From Bacillota bacterium (lineage in GTDB: Bacteria; Bacillota; SHA-98; UBA4971): a stretch of DNA of 36,492 nt. A model generated the notes under the pieces. That model was given only the letters and a program-made list of their open reading frames with translations. It was not told where the DNA came from and did not search any database. The position numbers and the translations under genes are program-made. Positions 26,150 to 34,894 of this stretch are shown piece after piece; position 1 is the stretch's first letter, and every line of letters starts with the position of its first letter. The stretch spans positions 1-36,492 of the forward strand of contig JAAZLO010000062.1 in the NCBI GenBank assembly GCA_012689375.1, in the 5' to 3' direction.

Positions 26150-27205
26150 ATGCATTGGCTTAAAACCTTAAAAGAAACCATAGATAAAAAGAAAGGCCAA
26201 ATGCTGACTATTATGGCTATACCAACAGGGGATGACTCTGTCAAAAGTATAAGCCTACCATTGCTTTGGGTTCATGCGGGACTTATCGTTTTTGCCAGTA
26301 TTATTGTATTCCTTACTGCTTCGTATTTAGGTATGACTGCCACTATTGTGAGGACTTCCCATGATCGTAAAGCAAAGGAATTATACATAGAACAGTTATC
26401 CAAAGACAATGCAGTACTTATGAATATAAACAGGGAAAACGAAAAGAGATTTAATGATCTCAATGAGAAACTCGCCAGACTGGAGGGAGATCTGGCGTAC
26501 CTGGATTCACTCAGTGGGGAAATTACTGATATTATTAAGGGGAAAACCTCTACCTCCGCTGGCACATCGATTTCCAGCAGAGGAGGATATAACCGGGCGA
26601 TTGTTTCAGGTCCTCAGGCAGAGCTGCCTGAAATGGTTTCGTTAACCGGTACCCCAAATGAAGCCTTGGATTTAATGGAGCATGCAAACAAATATGTGCA
26701 GACCATAGGTGATAGACTCATCCGGGTACAGGAACATTCTAATAAAGTAAAAGTCCGGCTTAGTTCTTTGAAAGAGTCTGCCGGTTCATACAGGGATAGG
26801 CTTAATCATACTCCTCACGGCATGCCCACAAGAGGGCGGCTGACATCGCGCTTTGGTTCCCGAAGACATCCAATTACAGGACGGATCCAAACACATGGGG
26901 GTATTGATCTGGCTGCTCCTACCGGTACACCTATTGTGGCGACAGCAGACGGTACAGTATCCTTTAGCGGATTACGATCAGGTTATGGGCGTGCAGTAAT
27001 CATAAATCATGGATATGGTTTTCAAACATTGTACGGGCACGCAAGTAGGTTGATTGTCAGCGCCGGGCAAAAAGTTAAGCATGGGCAAGTTATTGCTTAT
27101 GTGGGAAGTTCCGGTGTCAGTACAGGATCTCATCTTCACTATGAAGTCCATGTTTCCGGAAAGCCTGTAGATCCATGGCCATATGTACAATTAAACTACA
27201 GATAG
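26150..27205 (+). CDS. Membrane-anchored M23 (LytM) metallopeptidase
   Basis: A 351-aa protein that probably cuts peptidoglycan cross-bridges or aids cell-wall assembly. An N-terminal cytoplasmic stretch is followed by one membrane segment (about 39-61), a coiled-coil region (about 75-130), a linker, and a C-terminal LytM domain from about 225. Zinc-site motifs are complete: HGGIDLA (H and D), GHAS and HLHYE. So it is likely active rather than a degenerate EnvC-type scaffold. The start at ATG 26150 is a judgement: upstream readings to 26006 add residues with no clear signal, and the SD (GGAAGAG) is weak. It is followed by bactofilin 172 bp away. Confidence 0.85.
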   Translation: MHWLKTLKETIDKKKGQMLTIMAIPTGDDSVKSISLPLLWVHAGLIVFASIIVFLTASYLGMTATIVRTSHDRKAKELYIEQLSKDNAVLMNINRENEKRFNDLNEKLARLEGDLAYLDSLSGEITDIIKGKTSTSAGTSISSRGGYNRAIVSGPQAELPEMVSLTGTPNEALDLMEHANKYVQTIGDRLIRVQEHSNKVKVRLSSLKESAGSYRDRLNHTPHGMPTRGRLTSRFGSRRHPITGRIQTHGGIDLAAPTGTPIVATADGTVSFSGLRSGYGRAVIINHGYGFQTLYGHASRLIVSAGQKVKHGQVIAYVGSSGVSTGSHLHYEVHVSGKPVDPWPYVQLNYR

Positions 27206-27377
27206 TCCATTTTTGCCAATAAATATATCCCTTCTCAAAGCATTTTGGGGGAACACTTTCCTCTGAGTCAATCTCCCAGTTAACCTGAAAAACGTACAGA
27301 TTGAAAGCCATGCCGGTAAGTATGTGTGTTATTTACTGTTCTATTCATGCCAATAGGATAAAAAGGAGGGAACCTTA

Positions 27378-27806
27378 ATGTTCCGCAGGAGATCCCAAAC
27401 ACCCCGAGACAGAAAAATCAGCACTATTATCGGGAAAGACACAACGATTAATGGACAAATAGAAGTGGGCGGATCGATACGTATAGATGGTTGTCTGAAC
27501 GGAGACGTCAGAGCCGACGGGGATGTGACTGTCGGTGACAGCGGTAAACTGAAAGCCTCGATTTACGCGGCAAACGTAGCAATTTCAGGGGAGATTGAAG
27601 GCGATATTTATGCAGGCAATCGCCTTGAAATTGCATCTACAGGCAAACTCTGCGGGAACATAAAGGCTGCAACTATACATATTGAAGACGGGGCGGTATT
27701 CAGGGGTTTATGTGAAATGCTGACTGATTTGGAACCCCCGAAATTGTTGCCGGGTGAAGTCTATGATGAGGTGTCCCAAGGCAGTACAGCCGGGGGAAAT
27801 GAGTGA
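27378..27806 (+). CDS. Bactofilin
   Basis: A 142-aa, DUF583-type cytoskeletal protein that self-assembles into filaments by beta-helix stacking. The repeated pattern of short Gly-rich strands is visible (TTINGQIEVGGSIRIDG, LNGDVRADGDVTVGD, ISGEIEGDIYAGNRLEI). Disordered, charged termini flank it. Bactofilins often work with M23 peptidases, and the gene upstream is one, which supports a joint cell-shape or division role. The ATG at 27378 has AAGGAGGG about 8 nt upstream. It is adjacent to the phosphoribosyltransferase with no gap. Confidence 0.93.
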   Translation: MFRRRSQTPRDRKISTIIGKDTTINGQIEVGGSIRIDGCLNGDVRADGDVTVGDSGKLKASIYAANVAISGEIEGDIYAGNRLEIASTGKLCGNIKAATIHIEDGAVFRGLCEMLTDLEPPKLLPGEVYDEVSQGSTAGGNE

Positions 27807-28451
27807 TTGGGGATGATCTTTAAAAATCGCACTGAGGCGGGGAGGCTTTTAGGGGAAAAACTTAAAAAATATAAAGATAAAAATGCGTTGGTATTGGCAT
27901 TGCCCCGCGGGGGTGTTCCTGTTGCGCTGGAAATCGCAACTATCTTAGATGCAGAATTGGGTGTAGTTATCACGAGAAAAATTGGTGCACCGGGAAATCC
28001 TGAACTGGCTATCGGTTCAGTAGCAGATGACGGTACAGCTTTCTTGAACAATTCTATTATCGCCGATCTTGGTATAGAAACAGATTATATAAAGCATAAA
28101 ATTAAACAAGTTAAGAATGAAATTGCTGAATATATCGAAAGATATATAGGGGAATCACCGGTGCCTGAAATTGCTGGGAGAACTGTAATTATCGTTGATG
28201 ACGGTATAGCCACCGGGTATACGATTTTAGCGGCAATTAAAACTATAATGGGGAAACACCCTAAAGAATTGGTTATAGCTGTCCCGGTCGGCCCACGTGA
28301 TTCTATCGATGGGCTCCAACAGACAACAGGATGTTCAGTGGTTACCCTAATGCAACCTATCTTTTTCATTGCGGTGGGGCAGTACTATGAAGATTTTAGA
28401 CAAGTATCTGATGAAGAAGTAAGCAGGCTTCTGCGCCATTACAGAAAGTAA
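27807..28451 (+). CDS. Phosphoribosyltransferase-family protein
   Basis: A 214-aa protein with a type I phosphoribosyltransferase fold of the COG1926-like group. The PRPP-binding motif VIIVDDGIATGYTI (about 127-140) is intact. The N-terminus has FKNRTEAGRLLGEKL, LALPRGGVPVALEIA and VVITRKIGAPGNPELAIGSV. The substrate is not predictable from sequence. The TTG at 27807 is chosen, with GGGGGA about 9 nt upstream. An ATG at 27813 is equally possible but lacks properly spaced SD. Its stop is 14 bp from that of yyaC on the other strand. Confidence 0.85.
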   Translation: MGMIFKNRTEAGRLLGEKLKKYKDKNALVLALPRGGVPVALEIATILDAELGVVITRKIGAPGNPELAIGSVADDGTAFLNNSIIADLGIETDYIKHKIKQVKNEIAEYIERYIGESPVPEIAGRTVIIVDDGIATGYTILAAIKTIMGKHPKELVIAVPVGPRDSIDGLQQTTGCSVVTLMQPIFFIAVGQYYEDFRQVSDEEVSRLLRHYRK

Positions 28452-28465
28452 ATATATAAATTGTA

Positions 28466-29089
28466 TTAAGGCATCGGGTATATATGGGGAAGCCCCTTTT
28501 TATTTTTGGGCTGTATTACAAATTTGTTTGTAGCCTGAAAGAGAATCTCAGAGATTACTTTTGCCATCTTTACTACCATTGAAAGCCTGGTGTTTTGGAG
28601 AACCAGGTATTCCATGTATCCTCCTACGTTAACAATTCCGGTAATATGTATATCCCCGATTGGAGGTAGGGTTTTACTGACTCCGGTGCCTGGTCTTAGG
28701 GGCCCGGGTGATACAGTGATCATCCCAACGCTTTCAAGTTTGCCTAGGCATGCATCGGCAGCTATGATGTAAGGGTTTTGAAAAGAAGAATAGACCTTAT
28801 CAATAGTGGAACGGAGATTAACAGCATGTACCGGTGAATCCAGTGTCCCCCATACATGAGATGTGCTAAACCCTAGAGTGATCAAATAGGTGCCTATAAG
28901 AGGGCCGAGTGCATCCCCTGTTGATCTGTCAGTACCAATACAAAAGAACAGTAAGGGGCGGTGTGCCGGGAAGGGTAAATCCGTGGCTATTAAAGAATGA
29001 AGCCTCAGAGCCATCTTTTCCGGGGTTTCAGGATCATCAATATGGCTGCGCCATACTATATTATGGGGTGAGCCCCGAAATATCTGCAA
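28466..29089 (-). CDS. yyaC: Spore protein YyaC (DUF1256)
   Basis: A 207-aa protein recognised by FFCIGTDRSTGDALGPLIG, GTLDSPVHAVNL, ADACLGK and GIVNVGGYMEYLVLQNTRL. YyaC-type proteins are sporulation-linked; the fold resembles GPR-like spore or hydrogenase-maturation peptidases. In Bacillus the gene also lies near soj/spo0J. This supports a spore-forming organism. It starts at TTG 29089 with GGGGG about 8 nt upstream. It is one of the few right-arm genes on the minus strand. Confidence 0.92.
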   Translation of the reverse strand: MQIFRGSPHNIVWRSHIDDPETPEKMALRLHSLIATDLPFPAHRPLLFFCIGTDRSTGDALGPLIGTYLITLGFSTSHVWGTLDSPVHAVNLRSTIDKVYSSFQNPYIIAADACLGKLESVGMITVSPGPLRPGTGVSKTLPPIGDIHITGIVNVGGYMEYLVLQNTRLSMVVKMAKVISEILFQATNKFVIQPKNKKGLPHIYPMP

Positions 29090-29292
29090 TTAAGTGCCCC
29101 CTGTTTCAATTTTTTACGGATAACCGGTTTCTAAAATAGTTTTTATAGCCGAGGGATACTATTTGCAGTATATGAGCCTTTAGCCTTTTATATTCTGTAT
29201 ATACTCCTTAAACGTCTATCCGGTGCATAAGAATTTAGTCATAGGATTCTTTGTGTTCCATTGACGGATCGTTGATGGAGGAGTGCCGGATA

Positions 29293-30387
29293 TTGCGTAA
29301 GAATATACTGTATAAATTGGCTGCCAGCTATATAGGGGCTGTTGTCGGTGCAGGCTTTGCTTCAGGCCAGGAATTTGTTCAATTCTTTTTTCCGCCACAT
29401 TTTCCGTGGGAAAAGCGTATTTTTTCAGCAGGATTAGGATTATTGTGGGCCGGGGGGTTGTTTGTATTATTTGGGGCGGCCCTCGGGAAGCTTGCAGCCA
29501 AACACCAGACTGCATCCTCCCGGGATCTCCTTAGCCAACTGTTCCCATGGCCGTTTTATCTAATTTATGACGGCTTAATGATGTTCTTTATCTTTGGATC
29601 TCTTTCTATAATGCTGGCGGGCAGCGGTGTATTATTTAAACAGTTTATGGGGCTGTCCCAAATAACAGGGATACTTCTCATGGCTGCGTTCACTGTTTTA
29701 ACTGTGATAACGGGAATAGATGGGTTGTTTATGATAAATGCCTTTATGAGCCCGGTTATGATAATCATGCCCATTATTGTAGTTGTACTTTCAATGTTGA
29801 AAAAAATTCAAGGTTTCTTTCTCCTTCCTGTGCTTATCTATTGTTTAGAGGATCAGGCGGGATTAGTAACAGGGTTTATACAGCCGGTCCGGGTACTTTT
29901 ATATGTATCCTACAATATTCTTTTGGCTGTAGGAGTCTTTGCATCTATGGGGAAGGATATACCTGACAGTAATCTAGCAAAAAAGGGGGGGATCTTAGGC
30001 GGAATAGGCCTTATGTTTCTTCTTGTCGCAATCCAAAGTGTTCTGGTGATTCATGGCCCCATAATATTCTCCAGGGAGTTGCCTATGCTTGAAGCTGCAT
30101 CATATTATGGTTTGTCGGTAGCTATAGGTTATTCGGTATCCCTTTGGTTTGCAATGGCCACTACATCTGTTTGCAGTGCATTTACTTTATTACAAAGGCT
30201 TTACAGTGTTTTTTTAATACCTAAGCGTATCCTAATTGTTATGATAATTGTTGTAGCGAGTCTGCCTGCCGGGTTCGGATTTACTAAATTAATAAACACT
30301 GTATACCCGATAATCGGATGTATAGGTCTTCCTGTTCTCGGTTGTATTTTAATAAGATTTATCATCAGCGAGGTAAAATCCGGGTGA
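29293..30387 (+). CDS. YkvI-like membrane transporter
   Basis: A 364-aa integral membrane protein with about ten hydrophobic segments, related to YkvI of Bacillus (APC-type superfamily). The first segment contains the conserved AASYIGAVVGAGFASGQE. The substrate is unknown. I chose TTG 29293 because GGAGGAG is 9 nt upstream and the protein then begins MRKNILYKLAASYIG. The frame opening at 29251 would translate through this SD. The 203-bp gap before it has no clear element. Confidence 0.8.
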   Translation: MRKNILYKLAASYIGAVVGAGFASGQEFVQFFFPPHFPWEKRIFSAGLGLLWAGGLFVLFGAALGKLAAKHQTASSRDLLSQLFPWPFYLIYDGLMMFFIFGSLSIMLAGSGVLFKQFMGLSQITGILLMAAFTVLTVITGIDGLFMINAFMSPVMIIMPIIVVVLSMLKKIQGFFLLPVLIYCLEDQAGLVTGFIQPVRVLLYVSYNILLAVGVFASMGKDIPDSNLAKKGGILGGIGLMFLLVAIQSVLVIHGPIIFSRELPMLEAASYYGLSVAIGYSVSLWFAMATTSVCSAFTLLQRLYSVFLIPKRILIVMIIVVASLPAGFGFTKLINTVYPIIGCIGLPVLGCILIRFIISEVKSG

Positions 30388-30517
30388 CAGTGTCGAAAAA
30401 CTGAATAAAAAATGGATATTGTAAAATCGGGACAGGATGTAAACCATAAGCTAGAGGAAAAACCATAAAGAAGTAGAAAAAAGATACCTGGTTACCTCAT
30501 CTTTCAGGGAGTGAATT

Positions 30518-31897
30518 ATGGCAATGGTCGGTATATCCGAAAATGTACATATGAAATTTATCCTTTTGCTTATTTGCGGAACCGTCACGATCGGATTTAT
30601 TTTCATGCATGAAAGTATTGTCGGGGCGAAGCCGGCCAATCAGGCTATTATGGATTGGGTTTACGTTGAAAGCGTCAACTTAGGTGGTATGACTAAAGAC
30701 GAGGCTGAGGAAGTCCTTTATAAATATGTGGATCAAGTAGTTATGCAGCCGATCATTTTAACCTTAGGTGATGAGGCCTGGCAATTGCATCCTGCTGATC
30801 TCAATATCCATGTTTTTGTTCCTGAGACAGTAGAAAAAGCCCTGGCTGTCGGGCGTACAGGCAGCTGGTTGGAAAGACTTAGATTTAGGGGAGCTCCCCA
30901 GGAAAAAGCAATAAATATTCCTCTGGCAGTATCAGTAGATGGAGGACTCTTCAGAGATTTTATATTTAATTTAATGACTGAGATTTATATCCACCCCGAG
31001 GATGCGGCATTTATAATAAACCAAGATGATACAGTGACAATAAAGCCTTCTATAACAGGACGCCGTTTGGATTTGCAGGATTTCGGGAGCCGTATAAGAA
31101 GGCTTCTGACAAGAGGGTCCGATCGGACTCTGGTCCTCACTGTAGAGCCTATTATACCTAGGTTTACCACAAGACAAGCAGAAGATATGGGTATAAAAGA
31201 ATGTATTAGCAAGTTTGCGACAAGTTTTGATTCAGGCAATAAGCCGAGAGTCCATAATATAAAAGAAGCAGCGAGTGCAATCGATCGTACTATCCTAGGA
31301 CCGGGTGAGACCTTCTCATTTAATAAGGTTGTAGGCCCGCGCAGTGCCGAAACAGGCTACCTTGAGGCCCCCATTATGATTGATGATGATTTAGTGCCTG
31401 GAATAGGTGGAGGGATATGCCAAGTATCATCCACATTATACAATGCTGCATTACTTGCAAACCTAACTATCGTTGCTAGGGGAAATCATTCAATGGTGCC
31501 TGCATATATCGCAGCAGGCAGGGATGCCACAGTTGCTTATGATTATATAGATCTTAAATTCCGAAATGACGGTGAGAATTATATTCTCATTAAATTTTTT
31601 GTTACAGAGAGTACTGTCACCTCTAAGATATATGGGTGTATTCCGGATGCCCCCAACCGAAAAGTATCTGTCGTTACTGTCATTAATGAGAAGATTCCAC
31701 CGGGAATTATAGAAAAGGAAGACCCTCTTTTAGCCCCTGGGGACAAAATTGTGGAAGATGAAGGGGCCTGGGGATATATAGTCACTGTTTACAGAGTGGT
31801 GGAACATGAAGGGATAGAGCAATCAAGAGAACGTATTTCCAGGGATAGGTACAGGCCAAGACCAAAACGTATCAGAGTCGGAACTGGTCTCTCATAA
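30518..31897 (+). CDS. VanW-family protein with G5 domain
   Basis: A 459-aa cell-surface protein. One N-terminal membrane segment (about 13-31), a PG-binding-4-type region (about 60-210), the VanW domain (about 230-360) with GPGETFSFNKVVGPRS and GGGICQVSSTLYNAAL, and a C-terminal G5-like domain (about 375-450). VanW proteins occur in vancomycin clusters but most chromosomal ones are sporulation or wall proteins of unknown role; no other van gene is near. The ATG at 30518 follows GGGAGTGA. Upstream is an isolated TGTCGAA (about 30389), like a Spo0A half-site. Confidence 0.88.
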   Translation: MAMVGISENVHMKFILLLICGTVTIGFIFMHESIVGAKPANQAIMDWVYVESVNLGGMTKDEAEEVLYKYVDQVVMQPIILTLGDEAWQLHPADLNIHVFVPETVEKALAVGRTGSWLERLRFRGAPQEKAINIPLAVSVDGGLFRDFIFNLMTEIYIHPEDAAFIINQDDTVTIKPSITGRRLDLQDFGSRIRRLLTRGSDRTLVLTVEPIIPRFTTRQAEDMGIKECISKFATSFDSGNKPRVHNIKEAASAIDRTILGPGETFSFNKVVGPRSAETGYLEAPIMIDDDLVPGIGGGICQVSSTLYNAALLANLTIVARGNHSMVPAYIAAGRDATVAYDYIDLKFRNDGENYILIKFFVTESTVTSKIYGCIPDAPNRKVSVVTVINEKIPPGIIEKEDPLLAPGDKIVEDEGAWGYIVTVYRVVEHEGIEQSRERISRDRYRPRPKRIRVGTGLS

Positions 31898-31943
31898 ACC
31901 TACATTAAATGTGGGATTAAGATAAATCCCGGAGGTAATACCA

Positions 31944-32210
31944 ATGGGGAAACACATGGGTAAGTTCGGTCCAAGGCTACTGGAAGCCTTTAGATTTTAT
32001 TCTGGTTTAGCTCTGAGGATCGGGATATCCCTTTTGCTAGGTTTTTTAGGCGGATATGTTCTGGATCTCAAATTCGGGACCCGACCCTGGTTTGCAATTT
32101 TAGGGTTTTTTGTTGGGGTGGGTCTGGGTTTTTGGAGCATTTATAATTTAGTTAAGCCGGATATCAAATATAAAAGATCTGTATCGAGAAGGGGGCGCCG
32201 TAAAAAATAG
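31944..32210 (+). CDS. AtpZ/AtpI-like F0F1-ATPase accessory protein
   Basis: An 88-aa membrane protein of the ATPase_gene1 (AtpZ) type with two hydrophobic segments (about 20-41 and 48-68). The loop carries Gly- and Asp-rich GGYVLDLKFGTRPW. Such proteins help assemble or regulate ATP synthase, or import Mg2+/Ca2+. The ATG at 31944 follows GGAGGT. It normally precedes atpI and the atp operon; here only a short atpI-like gene follows and no synthase genes are in the window. Confidence 0.8.
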   Translation: MGKHMGKFGPRLLEAFRFYSGLALRIGISLLLGFLGGYVLDLKFGTRPWFAILGFFVGVGLGFWSIYNLVKPDIKYKRSVSRRGRRKK

Positions 32211-32263
32211 GTATATTGATATGTATTATAACAGGTAGTCTTCTTGCGGTAGGGGAGCGCTAT

Positions 32264-32518
32264 ATGTTTAATATTATTACTGGAAAGGCGGGACAAACCG
32301 GGTTTTACGATGTATCGCGTATCCTATATTTGGTTATGTTCCTAAGGATTGTTGTTATTGGCGGCCTATTTGTGCTGGGTATTATTTTGTTAAGCAGGGC
32401 GATGTTTATTTCTTTGGCTGTATCCTATACAGCAGTCCGCCTTGGTCTTTCTTTTACAAATATATGGCTTTTATCGGCCCGCCGGCGGAAAACCAACAAA
32501 AAACAAAATCATCCATAG
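32264..32518 (+). CDS. Short AtpI-like membrane protein
   Basis: An 84-aa protein with two strong hydrophobic segments (about 20-40 and 44-68) and a basic tail (RRRKTNKK). Its position right after the AtpZ-like gene suggests an ATP synthase subunit I relative. AtpI usually has about 120 residues and four segments, so it looks half-length. I chose the ATG at 32264 because AGGGGAG is 6 nt upstream. A TTG at 32216 adds 16 residues with no good SD; the frame closes at 32201, so no longer N-terminus exists. It could be a remnant or a distinct small protein. Confidence 0.55.
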   Translation: MFNIITGKAGQTGFYDVSRILYLVMFLRIVVIGGLFVLGIILLSRAMFISLAVSYTAVRLGLSFTNIWLLSARRRKTNKKQNHP

Positions 32519-32562
32519 GTTGGGATTCCCTATATTATCGATAGGAGCCGGTAATTGGAATA

Positions 32563-32571
32563 TGCTATAAT
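32563..32571 (+). promoter_or_regulatory. Extended -10 promoter for Tmk-like gene
   Basis: TGCTATAAT (TG at 32563-32564, TATAAT at 32566-32571) is a perfect extended -10 without a recognisable -35, 25 bp before the ATG at 32596. Confidence 0.5.
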
Positions 32572-32595
32572 AGGTTCCATAGGAAGGGGCTATAC

Positions 32596-33342
32596 ATGAA
32601 AAGGGGAAAATTCATTGTCTTTGAGGGTATTGATGGTGCAGGCTGTACAACAGAAGCCGTAAAATTAAAGAACCATATTGATTCTGGGCTTAAATTACAG
32701 GTCCACCTGACAAAGGAACCTACTGACGGACCGGTAGGCGGGCTTATTCGTTCAATACTAGCAAAGCGAATAGGTACCTTGTCTAATGATGGGGTATTTG
32801 AAACCCTGGAACCCCATAGCCTGGCATTGCTTTTTGCTGCAGATCGCCTAGATCACCTCGAAGTAGATATAGAACCTAAACTCGATAACGGGGTCGTTGT
32901 AATATGTGATAGATATTACCTTTCATCCCTAGCATACCAATCATTGCATGTAGACATTAAATGGCTCGAAGCTATAAATGCAAAGTGTATTACCCCTGAT
33001 CTGACAATTTTCATTCAGGTTCCTCCCTTAATTGCTGAGCGAAGGCGTAATAAATCCCGATGGCATGTTGAGCTCTATGAGGAAACTGCAAAGTTGGAAC
33101 AAGTAGCCGAGAATTACCTCAGAATTATAGAGATGCTTCGGAAAAGGGGCCAGAATATCGTTATTATTGATGGTAACCGACCTCCCCGTGAAGTAGAGCG
33201 TGATATCAAGGCTGCTGTAAGGCCTTTGCTTACAACTAAGGCAGCCCAGAAAAGTAAAAAAACCGGGCCGAAGCAAGGGGCATTGGAACTTAATATTTGC
33301 TTTCCTGAAGAACCGGGTGACAATGCCAAGGGGGCTTTATGA
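32596..33342 (+). CDS. Thymidylate-kinase-like protein, altered Walker A
   Basis: A 248-aa protein of the Tmk family, which normally phosphorylates dTMP to dTDP. Typical sequences are FIVFEGIDGAG, the DRYYLSSLAYQS motif (D about 105) and a region before the LID (PPLIAERRRNKSRW). The phosphate-binding loop reads GIDGAGCTT, with Cys17 in place of the usual Lys. The reading TGT is clear in the sequence. A C-terminal Lys-rich tail of about 40 residues exceeds the usual 205-215 aa. Activity as dTMP kinase is uncertain; it may be a divergent subtype or have lost catalysis. The ATG at 32596 has GGAAGGGG upstream. It overlaps the next gene by ATGA. Confidence 0.8.
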   Translation: MKRGKFIVFEGIDGAGCTTEAVKLKNHIDSGLKLQVHLTKEPTDGPVGGLIRSILAKRIGTLSNDGVFETLEPHSLALLFAADRLDHLEVDIEPKLDNGVVVICDRYYLSSLAYQSLHVDIKWLEAINAKCITPDLTIFIQVPPLIAERRRNKSRWHVELYEETAKLEQVAENYLRIIEMLRKRGQNIVIIDGNRPPREVERDIKAAVRPLLTTKAAQKSKKTGPKQGALELNICFPEEPGDNAKGAL

Positions 33343-33623
33343 TGCTGAAGTTTTATAATGAAAGGATTACGGTAACGTTATCCGAAGAAGGAAATGAACC
33401 TGTGAGTTTTTCATATGGAGGAGAAACTCATACAATTAAGGAAATAACTAGGACGTGGCAGGATGGAGCCTTTCAGGCGGCAGGTGGACGGGGTTCTGCA
33501 AAGCAATGGTGGAATCAACGGGGTAGGACATTTTATCGTGTGATTACCAGTGAAGGTACAGCCTTTGAACTCTATCATGATTCGCGCAAGAACCAATGGT
33601 ACTTGAGTAAAGGTTGGAAGTGA
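33339..33623 (+). CDS. DUF6504-like small protein
   Basis: A 94-aa protein with a beta-rich pattern similar to DUF6504: PVSFSYGGETHTIKEI, then W-rich KQWWNQRGRTFYRVIT, then FELYHDSRKNQWYLSKGW. Its function is unknown. The ATG at 33339 overlaps the stop of the Tmk-like gene (ATGA), with AAGGGGG four nt upstream, so the two are translationally coupled and probably act together. There is no membrane segment. Family assignment is from motif likeness only. Confidence 0.6.
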   Translation: MMLKFYNERITVTLSEEGNEPVSFSYGGETHTIKEITRTWQDGAFQAAGGRGSAKQWWNQRGRTFYRVITSEGTAFELYHDSRKNQWYLSKGWK

Positions 33624-33752
33624 GCAGGGTAGATTGAGAGCCCCGGGTTTACGTAAAATATAAAAATTTATTTATCCTAGTTTTTATGTAGCGGAAGGGG
33701 GTGCCCAAGGACCTTACAGAACTTTATAGTCCTTATGGTCCTTGTAATAAAA

Positions 33753-34811
33753 ATGGAGATAGTTATTGATCTCAGAAGTGATACTGTTACGAAACCTACT
33801 GAAGAAATGTTACAGGCTATTGCCCAGGCCCCTCTCGGAGATGATTGTAGCGGAGAGGATCCTACAGTTAATCATTTGGAAGCCCTAGCTGCAGATAAAC
33901 TTGGTAAGGAAGCTGGTTTGTTGGTGCCTTCAGGGACCATGGGAAATTTAGTATCTGTACTAACCCATACCCGCCATGGTGATGAGGTAATTATGGAATC
34001 TGAATGCCACATATATTACTATGAGGCGGGGAATATATCTGCCATAGCCGGCGTAATACCTCGATTTGTTAAAGGGCATAACGGTGTGCTTGATCCTGAT
34101 GACATTAAGGATGCTGTCAGGGAGAGGGATCTTCATTACCCCCCAACAACCCTTATTACTATGGAAAACACCCATAACAGGGGTGGAGGGACCGTCACAT
34201 CTGTGGAGCTCTGCAACGCTGTCTGCGATATTGCAAAAGAAAGGGGTTTAGGCACTCATCTTGACGGTGCCAGAATATTCAATGCCGGACTTGCCCTGGG
34301 TGTTGAAGTGAAAGAGATTGCCGAGCCTTTTGATTCTGTAATGTTTTGTCTTTCGAAAGGATTATCGGCACCGGTAGGCTCTGTTATTGTCGGGAGCTCT
34401 GATTTTATTGAACGGGCAAGAAAGTACCGAAAAATGCTTGGCGGAGGGATGAGGCAGGCGGGGATTATAGCTGCAGCTGGGATTGTGGCCTTAGAAACTA
34501 TGATCGATCGATTGGAAGAAGATCATGTTAATGCACGTTACCTCGGTGAAGGCCTAGCATTAATACCCGGAATTCATATTGAACTTGAGACAGTTGAAAC
34601 TAATCTGGTTTATTTCGATGTCGGCAACCTCGGTTTTAACAGTATCTCCTTCCGTAATGAACTCCAAAAATATCATGTGGAAGTTACCCTTAGGCCCCCT
34701 ACAGGCATAAGGATGGTTACGCACAGACATATTTCCCGGGAAAACATTTCTTATGTACTGGGCGTAATCGAGGAAATTGCTAAACGCTGTATAAAAAATA
34801 GGAAGTTATAG
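33753..34811 (+). CDS. ltaE: Low-specificity L-threonine aldolase
   Basis: A 352-aa PLP enzyme (fold type I) that splits L-threonine or allo-threonine into glycine and acetaldehyde. Motifs are [12 protein letters not shown] at the start, [30 protein letters not shown] (PLP-binding Asp) and [13 protein letters not shown], with the Schiff-base Lys. Length is normal. The ATG at 33753 is chosen since it begins [11 protein letters not shown]; an ATG at 33735 lies in an inverted repeat and has no SD. A terminator follows at 34826-34871. Confidence 0.95.
   Translation: MEIVIDLRSDTVTKPTEEMLQAIAQAPLGDDCSGEDPTVNHLEALAADKLGKEAGLLVPSGTMGNLVSVLTHTRHGDEVIMESECHIYYYEAGNISAIAGVIPRFVKGHNGVLDPDDIKDAVRERDLHYPPTTLITMENTHNRGGGTVTSVELCNAVCDIAKERGLGTHLDGARIFNAGLALGVEVKEIAEPFDSVMFCLSKGLSAPVGSVIVGSSDFIERARKYRKMLGGGMRQAGIIAAAGIVALETMIDRLEEDHVNARYLGEGLALIPGIHIELETVETNLVYFDVGNLGFNSISFRNELQKYHVEVTLRPPTGIRMVTHRHISRENISYVLGVIEEIAKRCIKNRKL
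34731..34744. promoter_or_regulatory. Noc-site-like palindrome in ltaE (13/14)
   Basis: ATTTCCCGGGAAAA differs at one position from ATTTCCCGGGAAAT. It lies near the 3' end of the threonine aldolase gene. Confidence 0.4.
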
Positions 34812-34825
34812 GGGCAAGGATACAC

Positions 34826-34871
34826 GAGTGGAGAAGATCGTATTATGAAAGATCTTCCCCTACTCTTTTTT
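34826..34871 (+). terminator. Intrinsic terminator after ltaE
   Basis: GAGTGGAGAAGATC (34826-34839) pairs with GATCTTCCCCTACTC (34851-34865) with a small mismatch/bulge near the base, and is followed by TTTTTTT-like bases to 34871. It stops the ltaE transcript before the convergent proS. Confidence 0.8.
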
Positions 34872-34894
34872 AGGTATATTAACTACGAAAAAGT

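Noticed and set aside
30518-31897. Vancomycin-resistance role for the VanW gene
   Set aside because: No vanA, vanH, vanX, vanR or vanS-type neighbour is present. Chromosomal VanW-G5 proteins are common in spore-formers without resistance.
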